The notes beneath the pieces were generated by a model. The model had not been told where the DNA came from. It saw nothing but the letters and a program-made list of their open reading frames with translations, and did not search any database. From contig CAYGPJ010000007.1 in NCBI GenBank assembly GCA_964351865.1, positions 62,001 to 126,000 of the forward strand: a DNA stretch of 64,000 nt, in the 5' to 3' direction. Made by a program: the position numbers and the translations under genes. How positions within the stretch are numbered: position 1 is the first letter of the stretch; each line of letters begins with the position of its first letter. This document shows positions 34,596 through 42,346 of this stretch, one piece after another. Source of the DNA: JBCDJI01 sp964351865. Its GTDB lineage: Bacteria; Verrucomicrobiota; Verrucomicrobiia; Methylacidiphilales; JBCBYL01.

Positions 34596-35171
34596 TTAGC
34601 AGGATTCGAGGCCGATTCGTAATTTCATCGGGCGATTGAATTCGCGGTCTACGTTGCCGATCAGGCGCGCGCGGGCGGCGACTTTTTTTGAGGCGTTAAC
34701 GACGATGGCATGGCGCGCGCTTTCCCAAACAGGGTAATCGACATGGCTGTTGCCAACGTAGTCGTAGCCTTTTTCTCCGTAGCGTTTCACCAGGGCCTGT
34801 GCTTTGGGGCGGCCGGACATATTATATCCGCCGGCGGTTCCCAGCACTTCGTCAAAGAGGCCAATATATTTCGCGATGGGTTCGGCGACGCTTTGGTGTG
34901 CGCCGGTCACCATCAGCAGGTGGCGGCCGGCTGCTTTTTCATGCTGCAACCACTCGATGACATCGGGGTGATAGGGGAGTTTTTCCGGGGCTGGTAAATA
35001 TTTAGTGGTCATCCAGTCTTTCATTTCCGCCCGACCACGCCGGAGAAATTTCCAGGCAATGCCACTGCCGTGCAGGGCGTTGGCGCGGATGATGTCGCGC
35101 ATCGACAACCACAAGGTGTCGCCTTTGACCAAGGTGCCATCCAGATCTACGCAGAGGGGAACGGATTTCAT
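34596..35171 (-). CDS. HAD-superfamily hydrolase
   Basis: 191 aa, with the HAD motif I LCVDLDGTLVKGD (Asp8, Asp10), motif II MVTGA near residue 92, and motif IV in DYVGNSHVDYPVW near 138. It looks like the HAD domain found fused to UbiA prenyltransferases, but stands alone here. Likely a cytosolic phosphatase of unknown substrate. It does not overlap neighbours; dnaB lies upstream on the same strand with an inverted repeat between them. Confidence 0.85.
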   Translation of the reverse strand: MKSVPLCVDLDGTLVKGDTLWLSMRDIIRANALHGSGIAWKFLRRGRAEMKDWMTTKYLPAPEKLPYHPDVIEWLQHEKAAGRHLLMVTGAHQSVAEPIAKYIGLFDEVLGTAGGYNMSGRPKAQALVKRYGEKGYDYVGNSHVDYPVWESARHAIVVNASKKVAARARLIGNVDREFNRPMKLRIGLESC

Positions 35172-35204
35172 TTTGGAGTGATGACTTTTGAGTGCGGAGT
35201 TGTC

Positions 35205-35286
35205 GCAGCGGGTGTCCCCACCCGCTTGCCCGGATAGCGGTTATGTAAGATTGGCACGGGGGCAAGCGGGTGGGGACACCCGCTGC
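35205..35286. repeat. Perfect 26-bp inverted repeat
   Basis: Arms GCAGCGGGTGTCCCCACCCG.. (35205-35230) and its exact complement (35261-35286) around a 30-bp spacer. It lies between the 3' end of dnaB and the start of the HAD gene and could form a very stable RNA hairpin. Confidence 0.9.
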
Positions 35287-35360
35287 ACCCATTGGAACTA
35301 AAGCCGTGGTCAAACAGGTCTCGGCCTACAGGTTTCGATATATCTGAAAGCGAAAACACG

Positions 35361-36797
35361 TTATTTGGCGGTTCTGGGCCAGGAGTCGAAGCGGGTGTAG
35401 TCGGCCTGGAAGAGCAGGTCGACTTTATCAGTGGGACCGTTTCGTTGTTTGACCACATTGACGGAGGCCTTGATGGCACGGCCGTGCTGGTTCTCAATGG
35501 TTTCGGCTTCCCCATCTTTCGAGAAGGAACGGTTGAGCATCATCACGATATCCGCATCCTGCTCAATCGATCCCGATTCACGCAGGTGGTGGAGTGCCGG
35601 TTCCTGATTGCCCTCTTCGGATTTACGGTTCAGCTGTGCCAGCACAATGATCGGAATTTTGAGCTCCAGCGCCAGCGCTTTGATGCCGCGGGAAATCTCA
35701 GCCACTTCGACCTGACGGTTGTTCTTGGCTTTCTCGCTGTTGGAGGTCAAGAGCTGCAGGTAATCGATGATGACGACCTGGATGTCGTGATGTTGTTTCA
35801 GGCGGCGGGCTTTGGCACGCAGCTGCGTGATGTTGAGCATGCTGGACTCATCCACGTAGAGCGGGTAACTGGCTAGATCTTCGCCGACTTTCATCAGCAG
35901 GTCGATGTCCTGCTGGTTGAGCGTTCCGTCGCGGATCGCTTGTAGCCGGACATTGGCGCAGGAGGCCAGTAGTCGCAGCATCATTTGCTCAGAAGTCATT
36001 TCCAGTGAGAACATGGCGACCGGATAGCCAGGCATGACCATGCGCTCCTGCTCGTCATCGTAGCGGGATTTGAGGAAGTTTTTTGCCATGCTGAGGGCGA
36101 AGGCGGTTTTTCCGACCCCCGGACGAGCGGCGACCACGATCATTTCCCCGGGCTTAAAGCCGGTGGTGAGTTGGTCCAGTTCGTCGAAGCCGGAAGGTAG
36201 CCCGTCATACATGCCTTTGCGCTTCATGCGCTTTTCGATCATTTCAATGGTGCTGATCACCACGTCCTTGGCTTCGCGGTGGCTTTGAGAAGTGCCTTTC
36301 TCGGCGATTTTAAAAATGGATTGTTCCGCTTCATCGATAACAGCATCGACTTCGTGCTGACGCTCCTGAGCGGAGTAGACGATCTCGGCGCAGGATTTCT
36401 GGAGCTGGCGTAACAGGCTTTTGTTGCGAACGGTTTCGATGTGGGTCGGCGCGGTCAGGGTGGAGAGCACGCTGGTGGCGAGTTCCCCCAGCAGAGCGGC
36501 ACCGCCGCCGATGGCGTCTGCCAGTTTGCGATCTTCCAGATACTGATAGACGGTGCCGGGATCAATGGGCAGTGATGCGGAACGCATCAGGCCCATGGCA
36601 TCAAACAGGATCTGGTGGCCGGGGTGAAAAAAATCAGACGGCTGCAGCTTCTCGGTAGCCAGATCGACCACTTCTTCATTTCCTGAGAGCATGGCTCCCA
36701 GCACGGCCTGCTCGGCATCCGGACTGTGGATGGGGTTGAGGCCTTCGAGAGAAATGGATACCTTATTTTGCTTAAAACGTGTGGAGTCTGCGATCAT
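35361..36797 (-). CDS. dnaB: Replicative DNA helicase DnaB
   Basis: Hexameric helicase of the replication fork. The chosen start is the ATG at 36797 (478 aa); an ATG at 36836 would give 491. Seen: the N-terminal DnaB domain (HSPDAEQAVLGAMLSGNEE near residues 25-45), Walker A ARPGVGKTAFALSM near 230, and Walker B VVIIDYLQLL near 335, with the LRESGSIEQDADIVMML motif near the C-terminus. No intein is present. The gene is followed by a perfect inverted repeat that may end transcription. Confidence 0.95.
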   Translation of the reverse strand: MIADSTRFKQNKVSISLEGLNPIHSPDAEQAVLGAMLSGNEEVVDLATEKLQPSDFFHPGHQILFDAMGLMRSASLPIDPGTVYQYLEDRKLADAIGGGAALLGELATSVLSTLTAPTHIETVRNKSLLRQLQKSCAEIVYSAQERQHEVDAVIDEAEQSIFKIAEKGTSQSHREAKDVVISTIEMIEKRMKRKGMYDGLPSGFDELDQLTTGFKPGEMIVVAARPGVGKTAFALSMAKNFLKSRYDDEQERMVMPGYPVAMFSLEMTSEQMMLRLLASCANVRLQAIRDGTLNQQDIDLLMKVGEDLASYPLYVDESSMLNITQLRAKARRLKQHHDIQVVIIDYLQLLTSNSEKAKNNRQVEVAEISRGIKALALELKIPIIVLAQLNRKSEEGNQEPALHHLRESGSIEQDADIVMMLNRSFSKDGEAETIENQHGRAIKASVNVVKQRNGPTDKVDLLFQADYTRFDSWPRTAK

Positions 36798-37012
36798 ATC
36801 TGTGTTCCGAATACGGGTTGATTCAGACTCTAGCATACCGTAAGAATACCGGGGAAGCGAGGAATCTGATAGCAGCGGAAATCGCTGTTTACAGGTTGGG
36901 CATAAGTGCCCGTTGCGGATGTGAACAAATTTTTTGGCAAGCTATAATACCCACGGAACCAGATAGATACAACTAAACGCGCTCATTGTGAATAACTTGG
37001 GAAGAATTATTC

Positions 37013-38284
37013 TTAATTAGGACTGCTGATAAATCGGGAATACAGATAAAGCAAGCTGATGGCACTCAGGACTGTCAGTGAAAATCGACAGAAAATACGC
37101 AGGGCGAGGCCGGGTTGGCTTTCGGTCGGTAGATAGGAACTGGTGACGAGTTTGAAATTCAACCAACCGAAGACGGGTGCGGCTAAAAATGAAATGGTGG
37201 TGACCATATCGATCAGATCTTTCAATCGGTTGAGAAAGCTGTGGATGATCAGCAGCGCGATGGCACAGCAGACCATAAGCACTCCCAGATAAAGTTTACG
37301 TGACTTGGTCAGATCATGGGAGGTTTCGCCGGTCAAGGCGAGTTGTCCGCCCGCAGCCAGCGATCGCGGGTAGGCATCGATCACGGTCAAGGTGGTAGAG
37401 AACATGGCGAAGAAGGCAGCAATGGCAATAAGGGGTGAGGCCCAGGCACCGATGGATTTGGTGTAGAGTTCTACTAATTGGGTAGAGAAAACAGCCCCTT
37501 TATTGGAAAAGGTTTCTCCGGTGCCGTGCATCACCAGCGCACCCAACCCCAGAAAAAGCATGGCGAGCACTAAGGTCATGAAATATCCGATGTTGAAGTC
37601 GATTGTGCCTTGCCCGCTGGTCATACGGTCGCCGGAACTGGTCTCTTTGGCTTTAATCCAAAGAGACTGCCAAACGGACAATTCTATGGGGGCCGGCATC
37701 CATCCCATCAGTGCGATCAGGAAGCCGAGCGAAGCTTGAGTCCAGGGTGAAGTGGTAGTGTCCGGCAGCGGGTTGCCGACCGGGCCGTTGACCATGGCGA
37801 TGACGAAGGCAGAGACAGTGGCGATAAATAGAATCACCATCAGCGGTTTAATGAGCCGATCCAGCCATGAGTAATGACCTAGCCCCAGAATGCCGATACA
37901 GATGAACATCAGCACCATGCTCCAGGTGGTGGTATTGAAAGTCGTGCCGAACAAACCTTGAGTTAAAGCGGCGGTGACAAAGGTGACGCCGGCGATGGCG
38001 CACACGCCGCTGAATGCATTCAGGCAGAGAAAGCTATAGAGCCACGGTTTGCCCATCTTGAGATACCCCTCCAGCAGAGATTCTCCGGTGGCAATGGTGT
38101 AGCGGTGTCCGAATTGGAAGAAGGGATACTTGATCAGATTGATGACGACGACCAGCCACAGTAGTTGCCAGCCAAAGTCAGCGCCGGCACGAGTGGATTG
38201 GACAAGGTGGGAGACCCCGATGGCTGCCCCCGCCATCAGCAGTCCAGGGCCGAGTTGTTTCCAGATACTACAAGGTCGTTGCAT
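37013..38284 (-). CDS. Nramp-family-related membrane transporter lacking the DPGN motif
   Basis: 423 aa with 11 or so membrane helices and the overall Nramp/APC layout: LGPGLLMAGAAIGVSH at residues 10-25, then TRAGADFGWQLLWLVV. The metal-binding DPGN of TM1 is replaced by GVSH, and the MPHN-like motif of TM6 reads MPAP (in LMGWMPAPIELS near residue 198). It therefore probably does not carry divalent metals by the known mechanism. A sterically similar Nramp-related family is known to use other ions. Substrate unknown. Confidence 0.8.
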   Translation of the reverse strand: MQRPCSIWKQLGPGLLMAGAAIGVSHLVQSTRAGADFGWQLLWLVVVINLIKYPFFQFGHRYTIATGESLLEGYLKMGKPWLYSFLCLNAFSGVCAIAGVTFVTAALTQGLFGTTFNTTTWSMVLMFICIGILGLGHYSWLDRLIKPLMVILFIATVSAFVIAMVNGPVGNPLPDTTTSPWTQASLGFLIALMGWMPAPIELSVWQSLWIKAKETSSGDRMTSGQGTIDFNIGYFMTLVLAMLFLGLGALVMHGTGETFSNKGAVFSTQLVELYTKSIGAWASPLIAIAAFFAMFSTTLTVIDAYPRSLAAGGQLALTGETSHDLTKSRKLYLGVLMVCCAIALLIIHSFLNRLKDLIDMVTTISFLAAPVFGWLNFKLVTSSYLPTESQPGLALRIFCRFSLTVLSAISLLYLYSRFISSPN

Positions 38285-38307
38285 AAGTCGTGTATAGGAG
38301 AATTTTT

Positions 38308-38385
38308 ACAGGAAGGAAACGAAGATCAACGAAGTCGTAAGGGCAAAGAGTATATTTTCTTCGTTATCCTTCGTTTCCTTCCTGT
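38308..38385. repeat. 27-bp imperfect inverted repeat
   Basis: Arms 38308-38334 and 38359-38385 (24 of 27 complementary), built on ACAGGAAGGAAACGAAG, with a 24-bp spacer. It fills the gap between the methyltransferase 3' end and the Nramp-like gene start. Confidence 0.75.
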
Positions 38386-38395
38386 GAGAAAATAA

Positions 38396-39184
38396 TTACT
38401 TGGTGAGCTGCCAGCAGTAGTAGTCGAGCTTGCCGGTCAGGATGGCCAGATTGTAAGTCAGCAGGGCCTGAAGGTCGGGAAAATGTTTCTCTCCCAGCTC
38501 GGCTTTCCAGTGTTCCGGATTCCGGTTGAGGCGAGCCATGCGAATGAAGTCAGCCGAGACGCGACCGGGGTCATCTTTTTCGATGGCCTCGAGAAATTCG
38601 CTCCGGAAGTTTTCCTCGCTGGTGGTTTTAAAGCCGATGGCCTGAATGGCTTGGGCAAGTTCCTGTCGGTTCATGGAAATACGGTGCAGATCGATCGGGG
38701 TGAGTGCCGACCAAGTTACCTGGTCCATCAGGGAGGTCGTCACGGCGGTGCTGAGCAGCAGGGTGCCACCAGGTTGCAGTACACGGTGGCATTCCATTAG
38801 GGCAACCACCGGTTCTTCGGCGTGACAGAGCATGTCGAAACACCAGATCAAGTCGGTGGAATTATCCTCAAACGGAAGTGCTTCAATTGAGCCGTCGATG
38901 AAGCCGATACGTTCTTTTTCATCGTCCGCCCGCTCTTCCAGCGCGGCCTCCAATGAGGGGCGATAGGGATCAATTCCCACGACAACAGCATCAGGAAAGG
39001 CTTCCGCTAGAGCAAAAGTGTGGCTGCCGTGGCCGCAACCGATGTCGATGATGCGCTCGGGTGGAGAGGTAGTCAGCGTGGCCTGTAATTGTTCAATTAA
39101 GGCCTCATCCCCGCGTGGCGGTAGCCCCTGATCGAGTTGCTCCAGTAGCGACTCGTTGTGGTAGATGTCGTAGAAGTTAGCCAT
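38396..39184 (-). CDS. SAM-dependent class I methyltransferase
   Basis: 262 aa. Motif I RIIDIGCGHGSHTFALAEAFP near residue 40 is the SAM-binding loop, followed by the acidic VVGIDPYR and a post-I SIEALPFEDNSTDLIWCFDML segment. The C-terminal half is helical, with AIQAIGFKTTSEENF, typical of UbiE/COQ5-like enzymes. Substrate unknown. Next to the Nramp-like carrier but with an inverted repeat between, so not clearly an operon. Confidence 0.85.
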   Translation of the reverse strand: MANFYDIYHNESLLEQLDQGLPPRGDEALIEQLQATLTTSPPERIIDIGCGHGSHTFALAEAFPDAVVVGIDPYRPSLEAALEERADDEKERIGFIDGSIEALPFEDNSTDLIWCFDMLCHAEEPVVALMECHRVLQPGGTLLLSTAVTTSLMDQVTWSALTPIDLHRISMNRQELAQAIQAIGFKTTSEENFRSEFLEAIEKDDPGRVSADFIRMARLNRNPEHWKAELGEKHFPDLQALLTYNLAILTGKLDYYCWQLTK

Positions 39185-39191
39185 ATGCGCC

Positions 39192-39240
39192 AGATTGGGA
39201 ACGGAGGTAAATTAGTATAATTTACCTCCGTCCCCAATCT
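39192..39240. repeat. REP-like palindrome (GGGACGGAGGTAAATTA type)
   Basis: AGATTGGGAACGGAGGTAAA and its complement around the short centre TTAGTATAA. A close relative is at 42200-42246, and a half copy ends the window. This sequence type is often found near REP-associated tyrosine transposases (Y1/RAYT). Confidence 0.8.
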
Positions 39241-39272
39241 GAGGTGAGAGTCAGATGGAAGTGGAGGGCGAC

Positions 39273-39698
39273 TTAGCAGCCGCAACCGGTGCCGCAGCCG
39301 CAGGATTCTTTCTTGGCTTTTTCGAGGTCTTCTTCGGTGGGAACGCGACCCAGTTCGAAGGACTTATTGACGTAGCCGTTCACGACTTCCTGAACTTCAT
39401 TCATCATCTGTTGAGCTTCGATGAAATTTTTAGCGATCGGGTTTTCGAGGAAGTCGAAGCGCATTTTTTCGAAGGTTTCGACAGCGGATTCGTCGGGCTG
39501 CATTCCCTGCATCTGCTGTTGTTCCAGTTCGCGACCGCGTTCGGCGACGGTGCGATAGAGTTCCTGAGCTTTTTCATCGTCGAGGAAGGCGTGAATGTCT
39601 TTGCGGGACTCCTGAAAAGCAGGCTGATTCAGAATGAGCTGGCACAGTTCACGGGTTTTATCAACGATAGCAGCGTGGTCTAAATTGGGTTTGATCAT
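39273..39698 (-). CDS. YlbF/YmcA-like protein with C-terminal Cys cluster
   Basis: 141 aa. The body (residues 10-115) has the alpha-helical pattern of the YlbF/Com_YlbF family, including FLENPIAKNFIEAQQMMNEV. The end is KKESCGCGTGCGC, four cysteines in eight residues. In Bacillus the YlbF-YmcA-YaaT complex binds two [4Fe-4S] clusters and helps RNase Y; here a clustered Cys tail could hold a metal. It is in a string of minus-strand genes. Role not known in this lineage. Confidence 0.82.
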   Translation of the reverse strand: MIKPNLDHAAIVDKTRELCQLILNQPAFQESRKDIHAFLDDEKAQELYRTVAERGRELEQQQMQGMQPDESAVETFEKMRFDFLENPIAKNFIEAQQMMNEVQEVVNGYVNKSFELGRVPTEEDLEKAKKESCGCGTGCGC

Positions 39699-39734
39699 GT
39701 CGGGGAAGTTATCGGTAGAATGAGGAGGAATAAA

Positions 39735-39759
39735 GAAAAAACCTCCGTTCGGGAGGTTT
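39735..39759 (-). terminator. Rho-independent terminator for the nucleoredoxin-like gene
   Basis: On the minus strand, aaacctcccgaacggaggtttttt followed by T-rich sequence, 25 bp after the stop of the gene at 39785. Confidence 0.75.
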
Positions 39760-39784
39760 GATCTGATTAAAAATGAAGATTCGC

Positions 39785-40309
39785 CTACTTTTTCAGCAAA
39801 TCTTCAAAGGCTTCCATGATACCACCGGGATGAACCCAATCTTCAGATCCTTTACCCAGGACTTCTTTGCCATCCTGATCAAAGACAACCAGGTATGGTA
39901 TGCCTCTGGCAGAATAATCACGCATCGACATGTGAGCATTACCTTTGAATTCAAGCGCAGGAAAGTTCATTTCTCCCCATTCCATATATTCTTCCATTGC
40001 CTGCTCATTCTTGTCAGAGCTGACAAAAACCAGTTCGAAATCATCCGCGTACTTTTTCTTCATTTTATCGTAAAACTTGGACAACTCCGGCGTAAAGGCG
40101 CGGCAGGGCGGGCACCAGTGGGCGGAGTAATAAAAAGCCACATATTTTTTTGAAGATAAATCGATGTCTTTGGCCTTCTCCAGTTTTTTGCCGTTATAGA
40201 TCACCAGATCCTTGTTCAGTTTATTCAGTTGCAAGGCGAATGCTTGTCCGGGCAGAAACAGCAGCGCGGCGCAGGCTGCTACAACAAGGGGGAATTTTAT
40301 TGAGGTCAT
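39785..40309 (-). CDS. Secreted nucleoredoxin/tryparedoxin-like protein
   Basis: 174 aa with a signal peptide (about 1-25, hydrophobic VAACAALLFLPGQAFA) and a thioredoxin fold. The active site is AHWCPPCRAFTP near residue 66, followed by LSKFYDKMKKKY and FVSSDKNEQAMEEYM, the pattern of nucleoredoxin-like TlpA/Trx proteins. Likely a periplasmic disulfide reductase. It is transcribed alone, followed by a terminator. Confidence 0.9.
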   Translation of the reverse strand: MTSIKFPLVVAACAALLFLPGQAFALQLNKLNKDLVIYNGKKLEKAKDIDLSSKKYVAFYYSAHWCPPCRAFTPELSKFYDKMKKKYADDFELVFVSSDKNEQAMEEYMEWGEMNFPALEFKGNAHMSMRDYSARGIPYLVVFDQDGKEVLGKGSEDWVHPGGIMEAFEDLLKK

Positions 40310-40371
40310 GTAGGTCAGACTATCAGATAGGGGGTTTTATTCAAAAAAACTATTTAAGAAATTTTATAACG

Positions 40372-40815
40372 CTACTGACCGCTGCCAACGGGGATAATCT
40401 GGTTCTCGCGTGGAGTGGTGGGAGTGACACTCGTCGGGGTAACGGAATAGGTGGATGAAGGGGTGGCTTCTGTCCATCGAAGAGCCAAGGCCCTTGAGCG
40501 TTGGTAGTTTTCTCCTCCCCATTGAGATTGGTGCTCTATGCCGGCACCCATGACCAAAATAGCGTGGGCTCCAATTTCGGCCGCTTCTTTTTGCATCGCA
40601 CGATAGAGGGCATCATCGGAGGCTAACGTGTCTCCTTTGCTGCCAACCTGTCCGATCACTTCATAGGGGCGTGTCGGGCGTTCAAAAAGAATTTGTACGG
40701 AAGCGGAACTAGTCGGCTGATAAATGGTGCTGCTGGTTCGGGTGGCGGAACCCGTGGTGCAGGCGGTTAATATAAAAATGGCAAGCGCAAGGGCGGCTAA
40801 GAAAGCTATTTTCAT
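40372..40815 (-). CDS. Lipoprotein of unknown function
   Basis: 147 aa. A signal peptide with lipobox LTAC (Cys19) is followed by a Ser/Thr-rich linker and a beta-rich core VQILFERPTRPYEVIGQV, then AAEIGAHAILVMGAGIE, resembling the DUF4156/YbjQ-like group in pattern. The end is Thr/Pro-rich. An outer-membrane or periplasmic anchor is likely. Function unknown. Confidence 0.75.
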   Translation of the reverse strand: MKIAFLAALALAIFILTACTTGSATRTSSTIYQPTSSASVQILFERPTRPYEVIGQVGSKGDTLASDDALYRAMQKEAAEIGAHAILVMGAGIEHQSQWGGENYQRSRALALRWTEATPSSTYSVTPTSVTPTTPRENQIIPVGSGQ

Positions 40816-40864
40816 GATGGGATTAAAATGGTAACAACGCTTTATCGCGCGACAACAAAAATTT

Positions 40865-42097
40865 CTATGTGAAACGCTTGATGGCGCGTTTCAAGGTCAT
40901 TCCCTGAACCAGAATGGAGAAAATCACGATAACGTAAGTCATGGCGAGAATCAGCGGGCGGTGTTCAGAAGGCGGGAGGGCTAACGCCAGTGCAATGGAG
41001 ATGCCGCCGCGGAGTCCGCCCCAGGTGAGAACCATGACAGCACCTTGGGAAAACTGGCGCACTAGTTTCATGAGTGACAAGGGCAGGGCGATCGAACACC
41101 AGCGGCAGGCCAGCACTAGCGCAATGCCAGCCAATCCGAATCCGAAGAAAGACAGCTCCCAGTCAACAATGACGAGTTCCATGCCGATCAGTACAAATAA
41201 TAGCGCGTTGAGAATTTCGTCGATCAGGGTCCAGAACATGTCGAGGTGCTCGCGCGTGGTATCCGACATGGCGAGTGAGCGGCCGTGGTTGCCGATCAGC
41301 AAACCGGCCACCACCATTGCCAGTGGGGCCGAAGCGTGAACCATATGGCAGGCGGATATACCTCCGAAGACCAACGCCAGCGTGATCAGCACTTCTACCT
41401 GATAGCGGTTGACCTGTTTCAGCGCCAGAAAGGCCAGATAGCCAATAATGAGCCCGATCACGATGCCACCGCCTGCTTCCGTCAGAAACAGCATACTGAT
41501 GGCACCTGCATCCGGTTCGGCATGTCCCGCACCAGCGAAACCGAGCAGGGCCAGAAACACCACCACGCCGATACCGTCATTAAAGAGTGACTCGCCGGTG
41601 ATTTTGGTTTCGAGTGATTTTGGAACACCTGCCGTTTTGAGAATACCCAGCACCGCAATGGGGTCGGTAGGAGAAATAAGGGCACCGAACAGAAAGCACA
41701 TGATCCATGGAACTTCCACGCCGAACAGTGAGAAGAGACCCTTGCTCAACACTGCGACCAGCAGCGTCGAAAGAATGACGCCAGCGCTGGCAAAGACACC
41801 AATCGGCAGCCACTGATTGCGCAGACTGTTCAGGTTGACGTGCAGGGCCCCGGCGAACAGTAGGATAGGTAAGGCGATCTGCAGCAGGACGTCGCTGAAA
41901 TGCAGTGCCTCGATCCAGTGCTCCACGCTGGAGTTGACAGCGGGCAGGAGAGAGCCGGCTGCCAGCAGGAGAACCGAACCCACCAGACTCACAGCCATGA
42001 TGCCGATGGTGTCCGGCAGTCGGACAAATTTGTAGTTGATCCAGGCGCAGGCCGCTGCGATGACGATCAGCCCTGCAAATAAATCAAATGGATCCAT
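40865..42097 (-). CDS. Na+/H+ antiporter of the CPA1 (NhaP) family
   Basis: 410-aa integral membrane protein with about 12 helices. The CPA1 core motifs are intact: FLFGALISPTDPIAVLGIL near residues 134-152, and SLFNDGIGVVVFLALLG near 170-186, with the Asp pair of the ion-binding site. It ends TWGGLRGGISIALALAL, another family hallmark. Likely exchanges Na+ or K+ for H+. A REP-like palindrome lies just upstream. Confidence 0.93.
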   Translation of the reverse strand: MDPFDLFAGLIVIAAACAWINYKFVRLPDTIGIMAVSLVGSVLLLAAGSLLPAVNSSVEHWIEALHFSDVLLQIALPILLFAGALHVNLNSLRNQWLPIGVFASAGVILSTLLVAVLSKGLFSLFGVEVPWIMCFLFGALISPTDPIAVLGILKTAGVPKSLETKITGESLFNDGIGVVVFLALLGFAGAGHAEPDAGAISMLFLTEAGGGIVIGLIIGYLAFLALKQVNRYQVEVLITLALVFGGISACHMVHASAPLAMVVAGLLIGNHGRSLAMSDTTREHLDMFWTLIDEILNALLFVLIGMELVIVDWELSFFGFGLAGIALVLACRWCSIALPLSLMKLVRQFSQGAVMVLTWGGLRGGISIALALALPPSEHRPLILAMTYVIVIFSILVQGMTLKRAIKRFT

Positions 42098-42199
42098 AGG
42101 CCTGAGAGGCTTGTCTAAAAACTGCCTGATGACAATCTCTAAGCAGTTGATGGCAGCAAATGGGGAGAGGGGTTCTGATAACGATCAGGCGTGCCGCTT

Positions 42200-42246
42200 C
42201 ATTGGGGACGGAGGTAAATTAGGTTAATTTACCTCCGTCCCCAATG
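42200..42246. repeat. REP-like palindrome (GGGGACGGAGGTAAATTA type)
   Basis: CATTGGGGACGGAGGTAAAT and its complement flank a short GG-containing centre. It lies between divergent genes, the antiporter and the TPR protein. Confidence 0.85.
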
Positions 42247-42346
42247 AAAGAACCCTGCACCGAAAATGTCTCAGGGCAGATTTAGTCATTTTCCCGTAAC
42301 AATTCTGTACTTGAACTGAAAAGAATCGGGCAAAGGATAGCAGGCG

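Noticed and set aside
35292..35876. 194-codon plus-strand frame opposite dnaB
   Set aside because: Antisense shadow of DnaB C-terminal motifs; no start signal.
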